From NCBI RefSeq assembly GCF_000010305.1, contig NC_012489.1, forward strand, positions 620,001 to 684,000: a stretch of DNA of 64,000 bases. Reading direction: 5' to 3'. Origin of the DNA: Gemmatimonas aurantiaca T-27. GTDB taxonomy: Bacteria > Gemmatimonadota > Gemmatimonadetes > Gemmatimonadales > Gemmatimonadaceae. The notes beneath the pieces are model-generated. The model was not told where the DNA came from. It saw only the letters and a program-made list of their open reading frames with translations, and ran no database searches. Positions within the stretch are counted from its first letter, which is position 1. Every line of letters starts with the position of its first letter. The translations under genes and the position numbers were made by a program. Positions 8,675 through 17,185 of this stretch are shown piece by piece.

Positions 8675-9754
8675 CTATCGGTCGGTGAAATCGGTGGCGT
8701 CGCTCACCGTGCGGCAGGTTTCCGCGATGAGCGTGGCGGCCCGATCGAGGTCCTCCAGCGAAACCATCTCGTTCGGCGAGTGCATGTAGCGGTTCGGAAT
8801 CGACACCAGGCCCGTCGCCACACCGCTGCGTGCGAGTTGCATCGCGTCGGCGTCGGTGCTCGTGAAACGACCGGCGGCATGGATCGAGAACGGGATCTCC
8901 AGTCGCTGCGCCGTCTCCGACAGCAGGCGATACACCACCGGCGAAATCACCGACCCGCGTGTCAGCACCGGTCCACCGCCGATGTTGTGCTCACCGATTT
9001 CTTCCTTCTTCACACCGGGATGGTCGGTCGCGAATGTCACGTCCACCGCGATCGCCATGGTGGCCTCCTGCGAATGCGCCGCCACCCGTGCGCCGCCACC
9101 CGTGTAGCCGATCTCTTCCTGCGCCGTCGCGGCCGCCACCACGCGGGCATGCCCCGGATTTTCTGCATAGCGCCGCAGCGCCTCGAGCACGACGAACGCC
9201 CCGATGCGGTCGTCGATGCTGCGCGACACGATCCGGTGATTGGGCATGTCCATCGTGCGGGAATCGATCACGCCGGCATCACCCACCTGCAGCAGTTCCT
9301 GCGCCTCGGCCTTGTTCTTCACGCCGATGTCGACCCACAGATCGGTGATCTTGGACGCCTTTTCGCGTTCCTCGGGTTTCATCAGGTGGATGGCCTTCTT
9401 GCCGATCACACCGAACACATCCCCATTTCGACCCAGAAAGCGCATACGCTGGGCCACCAGCACCTGCGGATCCCAGCCGCCGATCGGTTCGAAGTAGATG
9501 TACCCGTTGTCGTCGATGTGGGTGATGATCACACCGATTTCGTCGATATGACCGGCCAGCAGAATCGTCGGCGCGTTCGGGCCACCGGTGCCTTCGACCA
9601 CGGCGTACGAATTGCCGATGACGTCGGCGCGGATGGCCGACGTGAACGTGGCCGCTTCGGTGCGCCAGGCGCGCGCCGGTGCGCCTTCGAAGCCCGACGG
9701 TCCGGGGGTGTCGAGCAGGCGCTTGAGAAATGCGATGGAGGAGTCGGAGAGCAT
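8675..9754 (-). CDS. M42-family metallopeptidase (glutamyl aminopeptidase/endoglucanase-like)
   Basis: The 359-residue product has the co-catalytic metal site of M42 peptidases: His in LAGHIDEIG, Asp in SIDDRIG, Glu-Glu in TAQEEIGYTGG, Asp in AVDVTFATD and His in YMHSPNE. These cytoplasmic, often tetrahedral enzymes trim peptides. The start MLSDSSIAFLKRLL at 9754 matches the family's usual N-terminus. An ATG at 9784 would add ten residues but overlaps the divergent gene's start codon. Confidence 0.92.
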   Translation of the reverse strand: MLSDSSIAFLKRLLDTPGPSGFEGAPARAWRTEAATFTSAIRADVIGNSYAVVEGTGGPNAPTILLAGHIDEIGVIITHIDDNGYIYFEPIGGWDPQVLVAQRMRFLGRNGDVFGVIGKKAIHLMKPEEREKASKITDLWVDIGVKNKAEAQELLQVGDAGVIDSRTMDMPNHRIVSRSIDDRIGAFVVLEALRRYAENPGHARVVAAATAQEEIGYTGGGARVAAHSQEATMAIAVDVTFATDHPGVKKEEIGEHNIGGGPVLTRGSVISPVVYRLLSETAQRLEIPFSIHAAGRFTSTDADAMQLARSGVATGLVSIPNRYMHSPNEMVSLEDLDRAATLIAETCRTVSDATDFTDR

Positions 9755-9782
9755 CCCGGAAATATACGTGGTAGCTTGTGGC

Positions 9783-10139
9783 ATGATTCTCCTCCTCGTG
9801 GCGATCGGGCTCGGCGCTGGTATTCTCTCCGGCGTCTTCGGCATCGGTGGCGGGATCGTGATTGTCCCGGCCCTGATCTACCTCGCGAAGATGCCGCCGC
9901 AGCAGGCCGCCGGCACATCACTCGCCGCGCTCGTGCTGCCCATCGGGGCGGCCATCGGGGCGGCGACGTACTACCGCGCCGGCCATCTGCAGATCAAGGA
10001 CGCCCTCTACATCGCCCTCGGCATGGCCGCCGGCGCGTACCTCGGCGCACTGCTTTCCACGCACCTCGATGCCAACATCCTGCGCAAGGCATTTGCCGTG
10101 CTGCTTGTCCTGATGGCCGTCAAACTCTGGTTGGGCTGA
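9783..10139 (+). CDS. Half-size TSUP (TauE/SafE-type) membrane transporter
   Basis: The 118-residue protein begins MILLLVAIGLGAGILSG, followed by the family motif VFGIGGGIVIVPAL. It has four hydrophobic segments and ends KLWLG. TSUP proteins of about 250 residues move sulphite, sulphoacetate or related anions. This one corresponds to one half, as is known for short family members that may dimerise. The start is set by the family alignment. The gene is divergent from the M42 peptidase, with 28 bases between starts. The substrate is unknown. Confidence 0.85.
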   Translation: MILLLVAIGLGAGILSGVFGIGGGIVIVPALIYLAKMPPQQAAGTSLAALVLPIGAAIGAATYYRAGHLQIKDALYIALGMAAGAYLGALLSTHLDANILRKAFAVLLVLMAVKLWLG

Positions 10140-10186
10140 ACGCGGTACGGTGAGCGGGCCCGCTCGCCGACATGATTCCCCATCGC

Positions 10187-10475
10187 GCCGAGCATTCCCT
10201 TCGTCGCAGCGCTCCTCGGGAACGAGTCGGCGCTCCGGAGATTCGTGCCGACTCGCTCACGGCAGACCGTGCTCCGATCCAACCGTCGTTCGCTGTCAGC
10301 CCTTCAGAACACTTCGGTCCATCGCTCTTCTCACCGATCGCGTCAGTCCAGCCGCTCGCCCTCGTCACCCACGCCGGCCTTGCCCAGCCGGCGTGAGGTC
10401 AGGAGCGCGCCCCCGACGACTCGTTCCCGAGGAGCGGAGCGACGAAGGGAATGCTCGGCGGGGCCGCGCTCCTGA
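10187..10475. repeat. Nested inverted repeats downstream of the cobalamin-binding gene
   Basis: A 46-base arm (10187-10232) is repeated in inverse orientation at 10414-10459 with few differences. Both contain CGAGCATTCCCTTCGTCGC and CTCCTCGGGAACGAGT in the same relative order. The right arm is itself enclosed by an 11-base inverted pair TCAGGAGCGCG (10399-10409) and CGCGCTCCTGA (10465-10475). The 369-base gap 10140-10508 holds no credible gene. Confidence 0.8.
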
Positions 10476-10508
10476 TCGAAGCGCCGAGCGCCGAGCACCG
10501 CCCCGTAG

Positions 10509-11411
10509 TTACGAGACGCGAACCGCGTGACGCCGATCGATCGGGGAGAAGAGCGAAGGGTTGAAGATGCGCGCCATCGCCTCGATGCCATCGACGACAC
10601 GAGGGCCCGGGCGTGTGGTGAGTCCGTTGGCGTCCATGGCCCATACTGCGCGGCCGGCGAGCCACGACCATTCGGGGTTGGACAGGCAGGCGCGCGCTTC
10701 ATCGGCCGCTGCGGATACCCCGTAGCCACACTGCGCAAACACCACGATCTCCGGGTCCGCCTCGCGCAGCGCGTCCATGCCGATCGGCACCGAGTGCGCG
10801 CCCGCCACCCCAAGGACGTCTACACCGCCAGCGCGGCGGATCTGCTCGGGACCCCAGTGGCCGGCCAGATACACCGGTGACGTCCATTCCACGAGCGCCA
10901 CACGCGGACGCGGCGCCTTGGCCGCTTTCAGCGTCTCATGCACATGTCGTACGCGGTCGTGCAGTCCGGCCAGCAACTCTTCTGCCTCATCGAGTGCGTC
11001 CATCACCACCGCGACCGCACGGATGTCGTCGTAGATGCCGTCGAGTGATGTGCCACCCAGGGTGACCACGGTGGGTACTGGTGCCAGACGATCGGCGAGC
11101 GCGCGGACATCGGTTTCCCGCACCGCACATACATCACACAGGGCCTGCGTCAGCAACACATCCGGATGCAGCGCACGAATCTTCGTTTCATCGAGCGTGA
11201 ACAAGGCCAGGCCTTCGGCATTCTGCGATCGCACCGCGTCATCGATGGCCGCGGGATCATGGGTGTCGGGCAGTGCACTTTTGGTCACGCGAGCCCGGGA
11301 TCCCAGAATATCCGGATAGTCGCACTCATGAGTGACACCCACGAGTGAATCGGTGGCCCCGAGCAGGGCGACGATCTCAGTGGCAGCGGGCAGCAGCGAA
11401 ACGAGACGCAC
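10509..11411 (-). CDS. Cobalamin-binding / BtuF-like helical-backbone metal receptor protein
   Basis: The 300-residue protein starts MRLVSLLPAATEIVALLG, the usual opening of periplasmic-binding folds for B12 and siderophores. It carries the LTQALCDVCAV segment seen in the cobalamin-binding subgroup, followed by LVEWTSPVYLAGHW. It has no signal peptide or lipobox, unlike BtuF, so it is either cytoplasmic or exported by another route. No ABC transporter genes adjoin it. A link to B12 is supported by family resemblance and by the B12-dependent MetH in this window, but not by an operon. Confidence 0.8.
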   Translation of the reverse strand: MRLVSLLPAATEIVALLGATDSLVGVTHECDYPDILGSRARVTKSALPDTHDPAAIDDAVRSQNAEGLALFTLDETKIRALHPDVLLTQALCDVCAVRETDVRALADRLAPVPTVVTLGGTSLDGIYDDIRAVAVVMDALDEAEELLAGLHDRVRHVHETLKAAKAPRPRVALVEWTSPVYLAGHWGPEQIRRAGGVDVLGVAGAHSVPIGMDALREADPEIVVFAQCGYGVSAAADEARACLSNPEWSWLAGRAVWAMDANGLTTRPGPRVVDGIEAMARIFNPSLFSPIDRRHAVRVS

Positions 11412-11474
11412 AGTGATCTCCCGGGAAAACGACGCTGGAGTCGCGAAGGGGCTTCACGACCACCACAGGCAGGC

Positions 11475-13154
11475 TCACGGCCTCGGGGAGGCCTCATACA
11501 CAGTCTTGCCACCCACATAGGTGGCGAGGACTTTCGTTTTCAGGACCAACTCCACCGGCACGCGCATGATGTCCTGGTCGAGCACTACAAAATCGGCGTA
11601 TTTGCCGGCGGTGATCGAACCGATCTCCTTCTCCTGGAAGCCGGAGTACGCTGGCCAGATGGTCATGCTGCGGAGTGCATCTTCGCGCGACATCTTCTGC
11701 TCGGGAAACCATCCGCCCGCCGGCCAATCACGTCCGTCCTGGCGGGCGATGGCGGCGTGGAACGAGATGAGTGGATTCACTTCTTCCACTGGGAAGTCGG
11801 ATCCGTTGGGGATGATCACACCAGTCTGTAGCAATGATTGCCACGCATAGGCCCCGTACAGACGCGTGGGGCCCAGGCGCTTGCCGATCCAGTACATGTC
11901 GCTGGTCTGGTGGCTGGCTTGCATGGACGGAATGACGCCGAGCTGCGCAAAACGTGGGATATCGTCGTAGTGCAGGATCTGCGCATGTTCCACGCGGAAC
12001 CGGTGATCGACTCGCGGGACACGACCAATGGCACGCTCGTAGGCGTCCAGCACCACGCGGTTTCCACGATCGCCGATGGCGTGGGTGTTGATCTGGAACC
12101 CCGCCCGCAGACCGGCTTCGGCCACTTCCTGGATGTGAGCCGGCGCAGACAGCAGCAGACCCGTGTTGTTCGGATCGTCGCTGTAGGGTTCGAGCAGCGC
12201 TGCGCCACGGGAACCCATCGCGCCATCCGCGTACAACTTCACCGCACGGACCCACACCTGTCCGTTGTGCAGCCCCGAGCGCGGACCCTGCGCGAAGTAG
12301 TGGCGCAACGCCACGGAGTCGTCGCCGATCATGACATAGAGTCGCAGGTTGAGTTCCTGCTTCTGCGCCATGTCTTCGAACAGATCGATATTGGCGCGCG
12401 AGGCCCCGGCATCGTGCATGCCCACCAGGCCGAAGGAGTGCATGCGGGCGATCGCGTCCTTGAGTGCCGAACGCATTTCATCCCGCGTGAACTCCGGCAC
12501 CTTGGCACCGACGATGCCCTGGGCCCGGTCGATCAGCACGCCGGTGGGATTGCCCTGGGCATCCTTCAGGATCTTGCCGCCGTCCGGATCTTTTGTGGTC
12601 CGGGTGAGGCCGGCGAGCTGCATGGCGGCACTGTTCACAAAGCCCGCATGCCCATCGACTCGCGTCAGGATGACCGGGTGATCAGGAATGGCCGCCGAGA
12701 GTTGGGTGTGGGTGGGAAACTGTGTATTGCCCCAGGCATTCTGATCCCAGCCACGACCCGTGATCCACGTGCCTTTGGGCAGTGTCTTGGCTTTCTCGGC
12801 CACCAGCGCGATCACGTCCTCGAGACTCTTGGTACCCACGAGATCGACCGCCCGCAGCTTCAGCGCGAGACCGGCGAAGTGCGCGTGCGCATCCACCATA
12901 CCCGGGATGATCGTCCGTCCCTGCGCGTCGAGCACCCGGGTCGACGCACCCTTGAGCATGCCCGCTTCCCGCTGCGAGCCCACGAAGATCACGCGGCCAT
13001 CACGAACCGCGAATGCTTCCACGAGCGGACGGGCATCATCCGCCGTGTAGACCCGGGCATTGGTGACGATCAGATCTGCCGGCTGCTGAGACTGCGCGTC
13101 CAGGGAAAACGGGACGGCAAGCAGCGCCGCGAGGGCAAGGCGGAAGGGAGACAT
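11475..13154 (-). CDS. Secreted metal-dependent amidohydrolase (YtcJ/amidohydrolase family 3)
   Basis: The 559-residue protein has a signal peptide (MSPFRLALAALLAVPFSLDAQ) and then an amidohydrolase barrel. The metal-binding MVDAHAHFAG is at about residue 89. Further family segments are TWITGRGWDQNAWG, HAIGDRGNRVVLDAYE and VEHAQILHYDD, and NGSDFPVEEVNP is near the end. The family hydrolyses amide bonds of diverse substrates, often N-substituted ring compounds. The substrate here cannot be told. The gene lies 63 bases upstream of the BtuF-like gene on the same strand. Confidence 0.9.
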   Translation of the reverse strand: MSPFRLALAALLAVPFSLDAQSQQPADLIVTNARVYTADDARPLVEAFAVRDGRVIFVGSQREAGMLKGASTRVLDAQGRTIIPGMVDAHAHFAGLALKLRAVDLVGTKSLEDVIALVAEKAKTLPKGTWITGRGWDQNAWGNTQFPTHTQLSAAIPDHPVILTRVDGHAGFVNSAAMQLAGLTRTTKDPDGGKILKDAQGNPTGVLIDRAQGIVGAKVPEFTRDEMRSALKDAIARMHSFGLVGMHDAGASRANIDLFEDMAQKQELNLRLYVMIGDDSVALRHYFAQGPRSGLHNGQVWVRAVKLYADGAMGSRGAALLEPYSDDPNNTGLLLSAPAHIQEVAEAGLRAGFQINTHAIGDRGNRVVLDAYERAIGRVPRVDHRFRVEHAQILHYDDIPRFAQLGVIPSMQASHQTSDMYWIGKRLGPTRLYGAYAWQSLLQTGVIIPNGSDFPVEEVNPLISFHAAIARQDGRDWPAGGWFPEQKMSREDALRSMTIWPAYSGFQEKEIGSITAGKYADFVVLDQDIMRVPVELVLKTKVLATYVGGKTVYEASPRP

Positions 13155-13268
13155 CCAAATTACATGCCAGAGGATGGGGAGGATTCGGAGAGAGATGACG
13201 CTATTGCGAATATTCCTCTGGGGGCAGAACTGCGACAGCGGGGAGGGGCTCTACTTCACTCAGGGTGG

Positions 13269-13440
13269 GTGAACTACAACCGGTCACAGGTACGAGGGGG
13301 CGGGTACTAGGCGGTAGGTGGTAAGTGATAGGTGGGAACCAGCATCCTCGCGCACGAATGCCAGCTCCCACCTAACACCTAAGACCCACAGCCTCGTACC
13401 CGCCCCCTCATACCTGTGACCGGCATTCCCCGTAGTTCAC
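13269..13440. repeat. Long imperfect inverted repeat (dispersed element, copy 1)
   Basis: The arms run from GTGAACTAC (13269) inward and back out to GTAGTTCAC (13440). The core CCGGTCACAGGTACGAGGGG at 13280 matches the reverse complement of the right arm with one change. The inner arms are degenerate TAGGTGGTAAGTGATAGG-type repeats. The right end overlaps the stop codon of the fasciclin gene. The gap 13155-13436 holds no other gene. Confidence 0.85.
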
Positions 13441-13919
13441 CGGCCAGGCGGAAGCATCACGGCATCAATCCCATGAATCACCCCGTTTTTCGCCACAATA
13501 TCGGCCTTGGTGACATGGGCATTGTTGATCATCGGCGTACTGCCCATGACAGAGATTTTCGCTTCCTGCCCCTCCACCGTTTTCCGGCCTGTGCCGGCCA
13601 GCTTCACGGCATCAGCCGCAGTGATCTTGCCGGCCACCACGTGGTAAAGGAGCACGCTGCGTAGCCGTGAGCGATCCTTGGCCAACGCATCGAGTGCGCC
13701 CGGGGCGAGTTTGGCGAACGCCTCGTCGGTCGGAGCAAAGACGGTAAACGGTCCAGGACCGCGCAGCGTCTCGGTAAGCCCAGCGTCGCCCAGCAGCTTC
13801 GTCAACGTCTTGAACGAGCCGGCAGCCGTGGCCGTCTCGACGATGTCCTTGTCCTGGGCCTTCGCCGCCAACGGGGAAATGGCAATCGCGGCAGCAGTGA
13901 TCACGGTCCAGTGGCGCAT
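13437..13919 (-). CDS. Secreted fasciclin (FAS1) domain protein
   Basis: The 160-residue product has a signal peptide (MRHWTVITAAAIAISPLAAKAQ) and a single FAS1 domain. The H1-like box is GPFTVFAPTDEAFAKL, the middle box LLYHVVAGKITAADA, and the C-terminal box INNAHVTKADIVAKNGVIHGID. FAS1 domains mediate adhesion or bind polysaccharide and sterols, so an envelope role is likely. I start at the ATG at 13919, which has GGAG 11 bases upstream. The longer frame would place 49 residues before a perfect signal peptide. Confidence 0.92.
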   Translation of the reverse strand: MRHWTVITAAAIAISPLAAKAQDKDIVETATAAGSFKTLTKLLGDAGLTETLRGPGPFTVFAPTDEAFAKLAPGALDALAKDRSRLRSVLLYHVVAGKITAADAVKLAGTGRKTVEGQEAKISVMGSTPMINNAHVTKADIVAKNGVIHGIDAVMLPPGR

Positions 13920-14031
13920 GGGATGCACTCCAGGCAAAAAGTCGTACGCATGTTGGTGGGGCGCAGGAGCGCACCACTCCTGATAATACCGACATGTCGT
14001 CGGCAGAGGTCCGGAACAGTTCCCGGAAATG

Positions 14032-14062
14032 AAAAAAGGGCGCCCTATCGGGACGCCCTTTT
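14032..14062 (-). terminator. Rho-independent terminator of the first PEP-CTERM gene
   Basis: On the minus strand AAGGGCGTCCC pairs with GGGCGCCCTT around a GATA loop and is followed by six T. It starts about 70 bases after the stop codon. Confidence 0.85.
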
Positions 14063-14132
14063 CCACTGGTCAACGGCCAGAAACCAACCAAACTGTCGCA
14101 GTCAGACCGAAGCGTGTCCGGTCTGATGCAAA

Positions 14133-14819
14133 TCAGGCCGAGCGGCGACGACGCGCCACAAGAGCCATCGCGGCAAGACCGGCCGCCATCAGCGCGTAGG
14201 TGCTCGGCTCCGGCACGACCGAAGACGCCGCGTTGCCGATGAACAGACCGTCCGTGCTGCCATCGCCTTCGATCACGAAGCGAATGGCCGTGGCGCCGGC
14301 GTACTGACCCAGGTCACCGATGCTGAAGTCGACAATGCAGTTCGGGAAGCTCGCGCTCGGCAGCACACCGTCGTTATCACGGCAGAAGCCGTACTGGTTC
14401 GTGCCCGACGGCACGAGGGTGAGCCACGAAGAGTTGGGCGCGATCAGGCCCGACACGGCGTTGTTGGACGCATCCACAAACTGGTAACCCAGGAGGATGT
14501 TGTCCCAACCGATGGAGCCGGTGATGGGCGCCGAGCCGAGCAGGTTGGTCTGGAAGGAGAACTGGGACGGCGAGCCGTAGCTGCCGGTTTCGTTCACACC
14601 GATCCAGCGCGAGATCGGACCGTTGTTGGGCTGCCAAGGCGCTGACGGCGGATTGGCGATCACCACCGCCTGCTGGAAGCTTGCGCCAATGGCCGACACC
14701 GTCCAGAAGGAATCAGTCGATCCCAATCCGGTACCGGTGTTCATGATCTGAGCCTGCGCCGTGGTGGCACCAGCAACGAGTGAAAGAGCAGCGGCGACGC
14801 GTGAGAAAGACTTGATCAT
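14133..14819 (-). CDS. PEP-CTERM sorting-domain protein A
   Basis: The 228-residue protein has an N-terminal signal peptide (MIKSFSRVAAALSLVAGATT, cleavage near AQAQ). Its C-terminal sorting tail is VVPEPSTYALMAAGLAAMAL followed by VARRRRSA, the exosortase recognition layout of PEP motif, membrane helix and arginine cluster. The mature part is low in charge and rich in N, S and G, typical of surface PEP-CTERM proteins. It is paralogous to the protein at 20988-21689, sharing EGDGsTDGLF and GWDN. I start at the ATG at 14819. An exosortase gene lies at 38070. Confidence 0.95.
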   Translation of the reverse strand: MIKSFSRVAAALSLVAGATTAQAQIMNTGTGLGSTDSFWTVSAIGASFQQAVVIANPPSAPWQPNNGPISRWIGVNETGSYGSPSQFSFQTNLLGSAPITGSIGWDNILLGYQFVDASNNAVSGLIAPNSSWLTLVPSGTNQYGFCRDNDGVLPSASFPNCIVDFSIGDLGQYAGATAIRFVIEGDGSTDGLFIGNAASSVVPEPSTYALMAAGLAAMALVARRRRSA

Positions 14820-14862
14820 GAGATCGTGATAAAAGGGGACAAAACCGGTTTGCCGGTACAAC

Positions 14863-14878
14863 AGCAACTTCCGCCCCT
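14863..14878 (-). promoter_or_regulatory. Candidate sigma-54 (-24/-12) promoter for PEP-CTERM gene A
   Basis: On the minus strand AGGGGCGGAAGTTGCT has GG and TTGCT at exact sigma-54 spacing (GG-N10-GC). The -12 GC is 46 bases before the start codon. The match at -24 is weaker than for gene B. Both upstream regions also share TACnGGCAAACC just downstream of the -12 element. Confidence 0.55.
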
Positions 14879-15050
14879 TGGAAATTCAGCACTCTGGCAA
14901 TGGTTTTTGTGGCAATTATCACTGAATGAGGATATTGCTGTGGTGAGCATCCAACACCAACTAGTGACACCGCCACAAGCCTTTGGTCCTACTCTCCGAC
15001 CTATTCATCCCTCAATGTCCGCTATTGATCCTCGTACTTTGTGACGGTGT

Positions 15051-16388
15051 TCATCGCTTTCTGGTGAGATCCGCGATGACCGGTCGGTGATCTGATCCGA
15101 CATCGTTGCCCACCCATGCTCCCGATGTTTCGAACCATTGCGGAGCAAAGAGCACGTGATCGATACGAATGCGCAGCCAGCGCCCCTCGTGTTTGGTGAA
15201 TCCGAACCCACGACCGCCGGCATCGAAGGCACTGGATAGTGCGCTCCAGTAGGCGCGAAAGATCGAGCTTTCGACCGGCATATTGAAATCACCGACCACG
15301 ACGATCGGGGTCGTATTGGCGTGCCGAGCACTCCAGTACGACGCCCGTTCGGACTCTCGGAGGCGGATATCGGCGTTGATCGCAAATCGATCTGTCTCGA
15401 GCGATGCCGGCACATTGGGCAGGCCCGTATCGTCTCGCAGCAGTCCCTGATCGCCCAGGATTCCCTCCAGTCCCTTGCGCGCCGTTTCGAGGTGGAGATT
15501 CACCAGTTCGAACGGGCCAGCGGGATGGGCAATCGTATAGCGGATGACAATCGCCGCACCGCCGTATCCGAGATCGGAGATGCGGGCAAACGCTGCACGC
15601 GGCATGCTGTCTCGCTGCGTAACCGGCCAACGGCTCAGCAGACAGAGATTGTGGAATTGCTCGAAGTGCCACTCCGCGCGTTTGGCGAGGTTTTGCCCAA
15701 GTTCGCGGCCACATTCCTGAAAGGCCATCACCGACGGGGTATATGCCGCCATCATCTCGTCGAGATGTTGCTGCACCACACCGCCACCCTGGGCATTGAG
15801 CGATAGGATGCGCAGGCCATTCGGAGCCACCTGGAGCGGAGGCGTTCTTCCGGCCATCAGCCCGGCGGGGGAGAGTCGGAATCCCATGATCGGTACCGCC
15901 GCGATCACCGCGCTCAATGCCAGTGGCAGCAAGGCGCGCCATGCAAAGATCAGTGCCACCGGTACCAGTATCGCGAGCGGCAACAGCACCACCCACCGAG
16001 GTCCGTACAGCAGCATGGTGAACGGCAGCGTGCGCTCAGACAGCGTGTAGAGACCGATCCAGATGGCCACCGTCGCCGCCAGCCACCCCCAGCACGTCCA
16101 CGTCACCACCCGAGCCAATCGTGGGAATCGTGATCCAGAGCCGCGGGATCGCATGGTCCGACGTCGTGTCTCGCGCCGGACTTCCGCACGACCTTCAGGA
16201 CGACTTTCCGCGCGTGCCTCCGATCGCACTTCTGATCGTCCGCCACTGCTGCGTGAACCCGCGGTCGACTCGGTGCCTCGCACGATCGTGACCGGCTGAC
16301 CGCAGATGCAGCGCACCGTACGGCCGATGTGCGCGTCTTCCGAATGCAACTCTCGGCCACACGAACACCGGATCGAAAATGTCGCCAT
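15051..16388 (-). CDS. Membrane-anchored endonuclease/exonuclease/phosphatase-family protein with zinc ribbon
   Basis: The 445-residue product begins with CSCGRELHSEDAHIG and RCICGQ, two CxC pairs that suggest a small zinc ribbon. A long arginine/serine/glutamate-rich linker follows. Three membrane helices lie at about residues 95-185 (VVTWTCWGWLAATVAIWIGL and following). The C-terminal EEP domain has LSLNAQGGG, FQECG, NLHLE, VVGDFNMP, IDHVLF and the terminal GSDHRPV. EEP enzymes cleave phosphodiesters in nucleic acids, lipids or sugars. I start at MATFSIRC (16388), which has AAGAGA just upstream. Confidence 0.88.
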   Translation of the reverse strand: MATFSIRCSCGRELHSEDAHIGRTVRCICGQPVTIVRGTESTAGSRSSGGRSEVRSEARAESRPEGRAEVRRETRRRTMRSRGSGSRFPRLARVVTWTCWGWLAATVAIWIGLYTLSERTLPFTMLLYGPRWVVLLPLAILVPVALIFAWRALLPLALSAVIAAVPIMGFRLSPAGLMAGRTPPLQVAPNGLRILSLNAQGGGVVQQHLDEMMAAYTPSVMAFQECGRELGQNLAKRAEWHFEQFHNLCLLSRWPVTQRDSMPRAAFARISDLGYGGAAIVIRYTIAHPAGPFELVNLHLETARKGLEGILGDQGLLRDDTGLPNVPASLETDRFAINADIRLRESERASYWSARHANTTPIVVVGDFNMPVESSIFRAYWSALSSAFDAGGRGFGFTKHEGRWLRIRIDHVLFAPQWFETSGAWVGNDVGSDHRPVIADLTRKR

Positions 16389-16435
16389 GTCTCTTTTTTT
16401 TTGGTCTCGTATTGCCGAAAGCACATACCCAGCCA

Positions 16436-16572
16436 GTCCAACTTCCAACCTACCACGTGCACCCTACGACCAAGCTCCCTACAACCACTGACCTCCACAG
16501 GAAAGCGGGAGGTCAGTGGCCATGGGGGAGCGGGTACTAAGCTGTAGGTGTTAGGGGGCTAAGTGGGAACTG
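16436..16572. repeat. Imperfect inverted repeat (dispersed element, copy 2)
   Basis: A perfect 12-base stem CCACTGACCTCC (16485-16496) / GGAGGTCAGTGG (16508-16519) forms the tip. Outside it the arms pair loosely. The right arm contains GCGGGTACTAAGCTGTAGG and then TGTTAGGGGGCTAAGTGGG, close to the arm at 13299-13340. Confidence 0.75.
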
Positions 16573-16585
16573 ATTTTGGGATGCT

Positions 16586-17185
16586 CTATTTCAGCATCGC
16601 CCCAATCAGTACCGACTCGAGAATGCCGAGTCCGAAGTAGGCCACCAGCACCGAAATGTCGATCATCCCGATGGTGGGGATGACGTTGCGCAAAGGCGCC
16701 AGGAACCACTCGGTGAGCACGTACGACCACCGCCACCACTTGGAGTACGGGCTACCGCCCACCCAACTGGAGATCACGCGGGCAAACAATGCGATACGCA
16801 ACACGCTGAACGTCCACTTCGTCAGCACGGCGATCAGCGAATACCCTGATGTCGTGGCGAACAGCAGCATGACGAACTGGTCGCGCAGGAACTGGATGCC
16901 GGAAATCAGCAACAGTCCTCCCAGCACCACAGCGGCCAATGCCCACCATGGTGCCGAATAGGGCGTGCCACCTGCGCGCAGAATGCGGCGTTCCACGGGG
17001 GCGATCAGCCAGGGATCAACCCTGTCCCGAACGAAACGCGCGGCGCCGGAGAACGGCGAAATGCGTCGTGTGCGCACCGCCCATGACGTCACCGCCCCGA
17101 TGGCGGTCAATGCACCGGCCGCAAAGACCAGCGGACGAAGAAAAATCAGCAAGGCGTCAATGACGCGCACCACGGATTCTAGCAT
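16586..17185 (-). CDS. YggT-family integral membrane protein
   Basis: The 199-residue protein has five or so hydrophobic segments. The C-terminal half is the YGGT domain: LFARVISSWV, YVLTEWFLAPLRNVIP and GMIDISVLVAYFGLGILE. YggT proteins are found across bacteria and linked to osmotic or division phenotypes, but their mechanism is unclear. It is longer than the single-domain form because of an N-terminal helical segment (LLIFLRPLVFAAGALTAIGA). Its first codons overlap the end of the VanZ gene by seven bases, so the two are co-transcribed. Confidence 0.85.
   Translation of the reverse strand: MLESVVRVIDALLIFLRPLVFAAGALTAIGAVTSWAVRTRRISPFSGAARFVRDRVDPWLIAPVERRILRAGGTPYSAPWWALAAVVLGGLLLISGIQFLRDQFVMLLFATTSGYSLIAVLTKWTFSVLRIALFARVISSWVGGSPYSKWWRWSYVLTEWFLAPLRNVIPTIGMIDISVLVAYFGLGILESVLIGAMLK

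Noticed and set aside
13964-13982. CAGGAG-N7-CTCCTG inverted repeat upstream of the fasciclin gene
   Set aside because: Six-base arms with no regulator gene nearby are too weak to call an operator.
14890-14925. Plus-strand TGGCA-N7-TTGT resembling a sigma-54 promoter
   Set aside because: It points away from the PEP-CTERM gene towards a region with no plus-strand gene, and lacks the invariant GC at -12.
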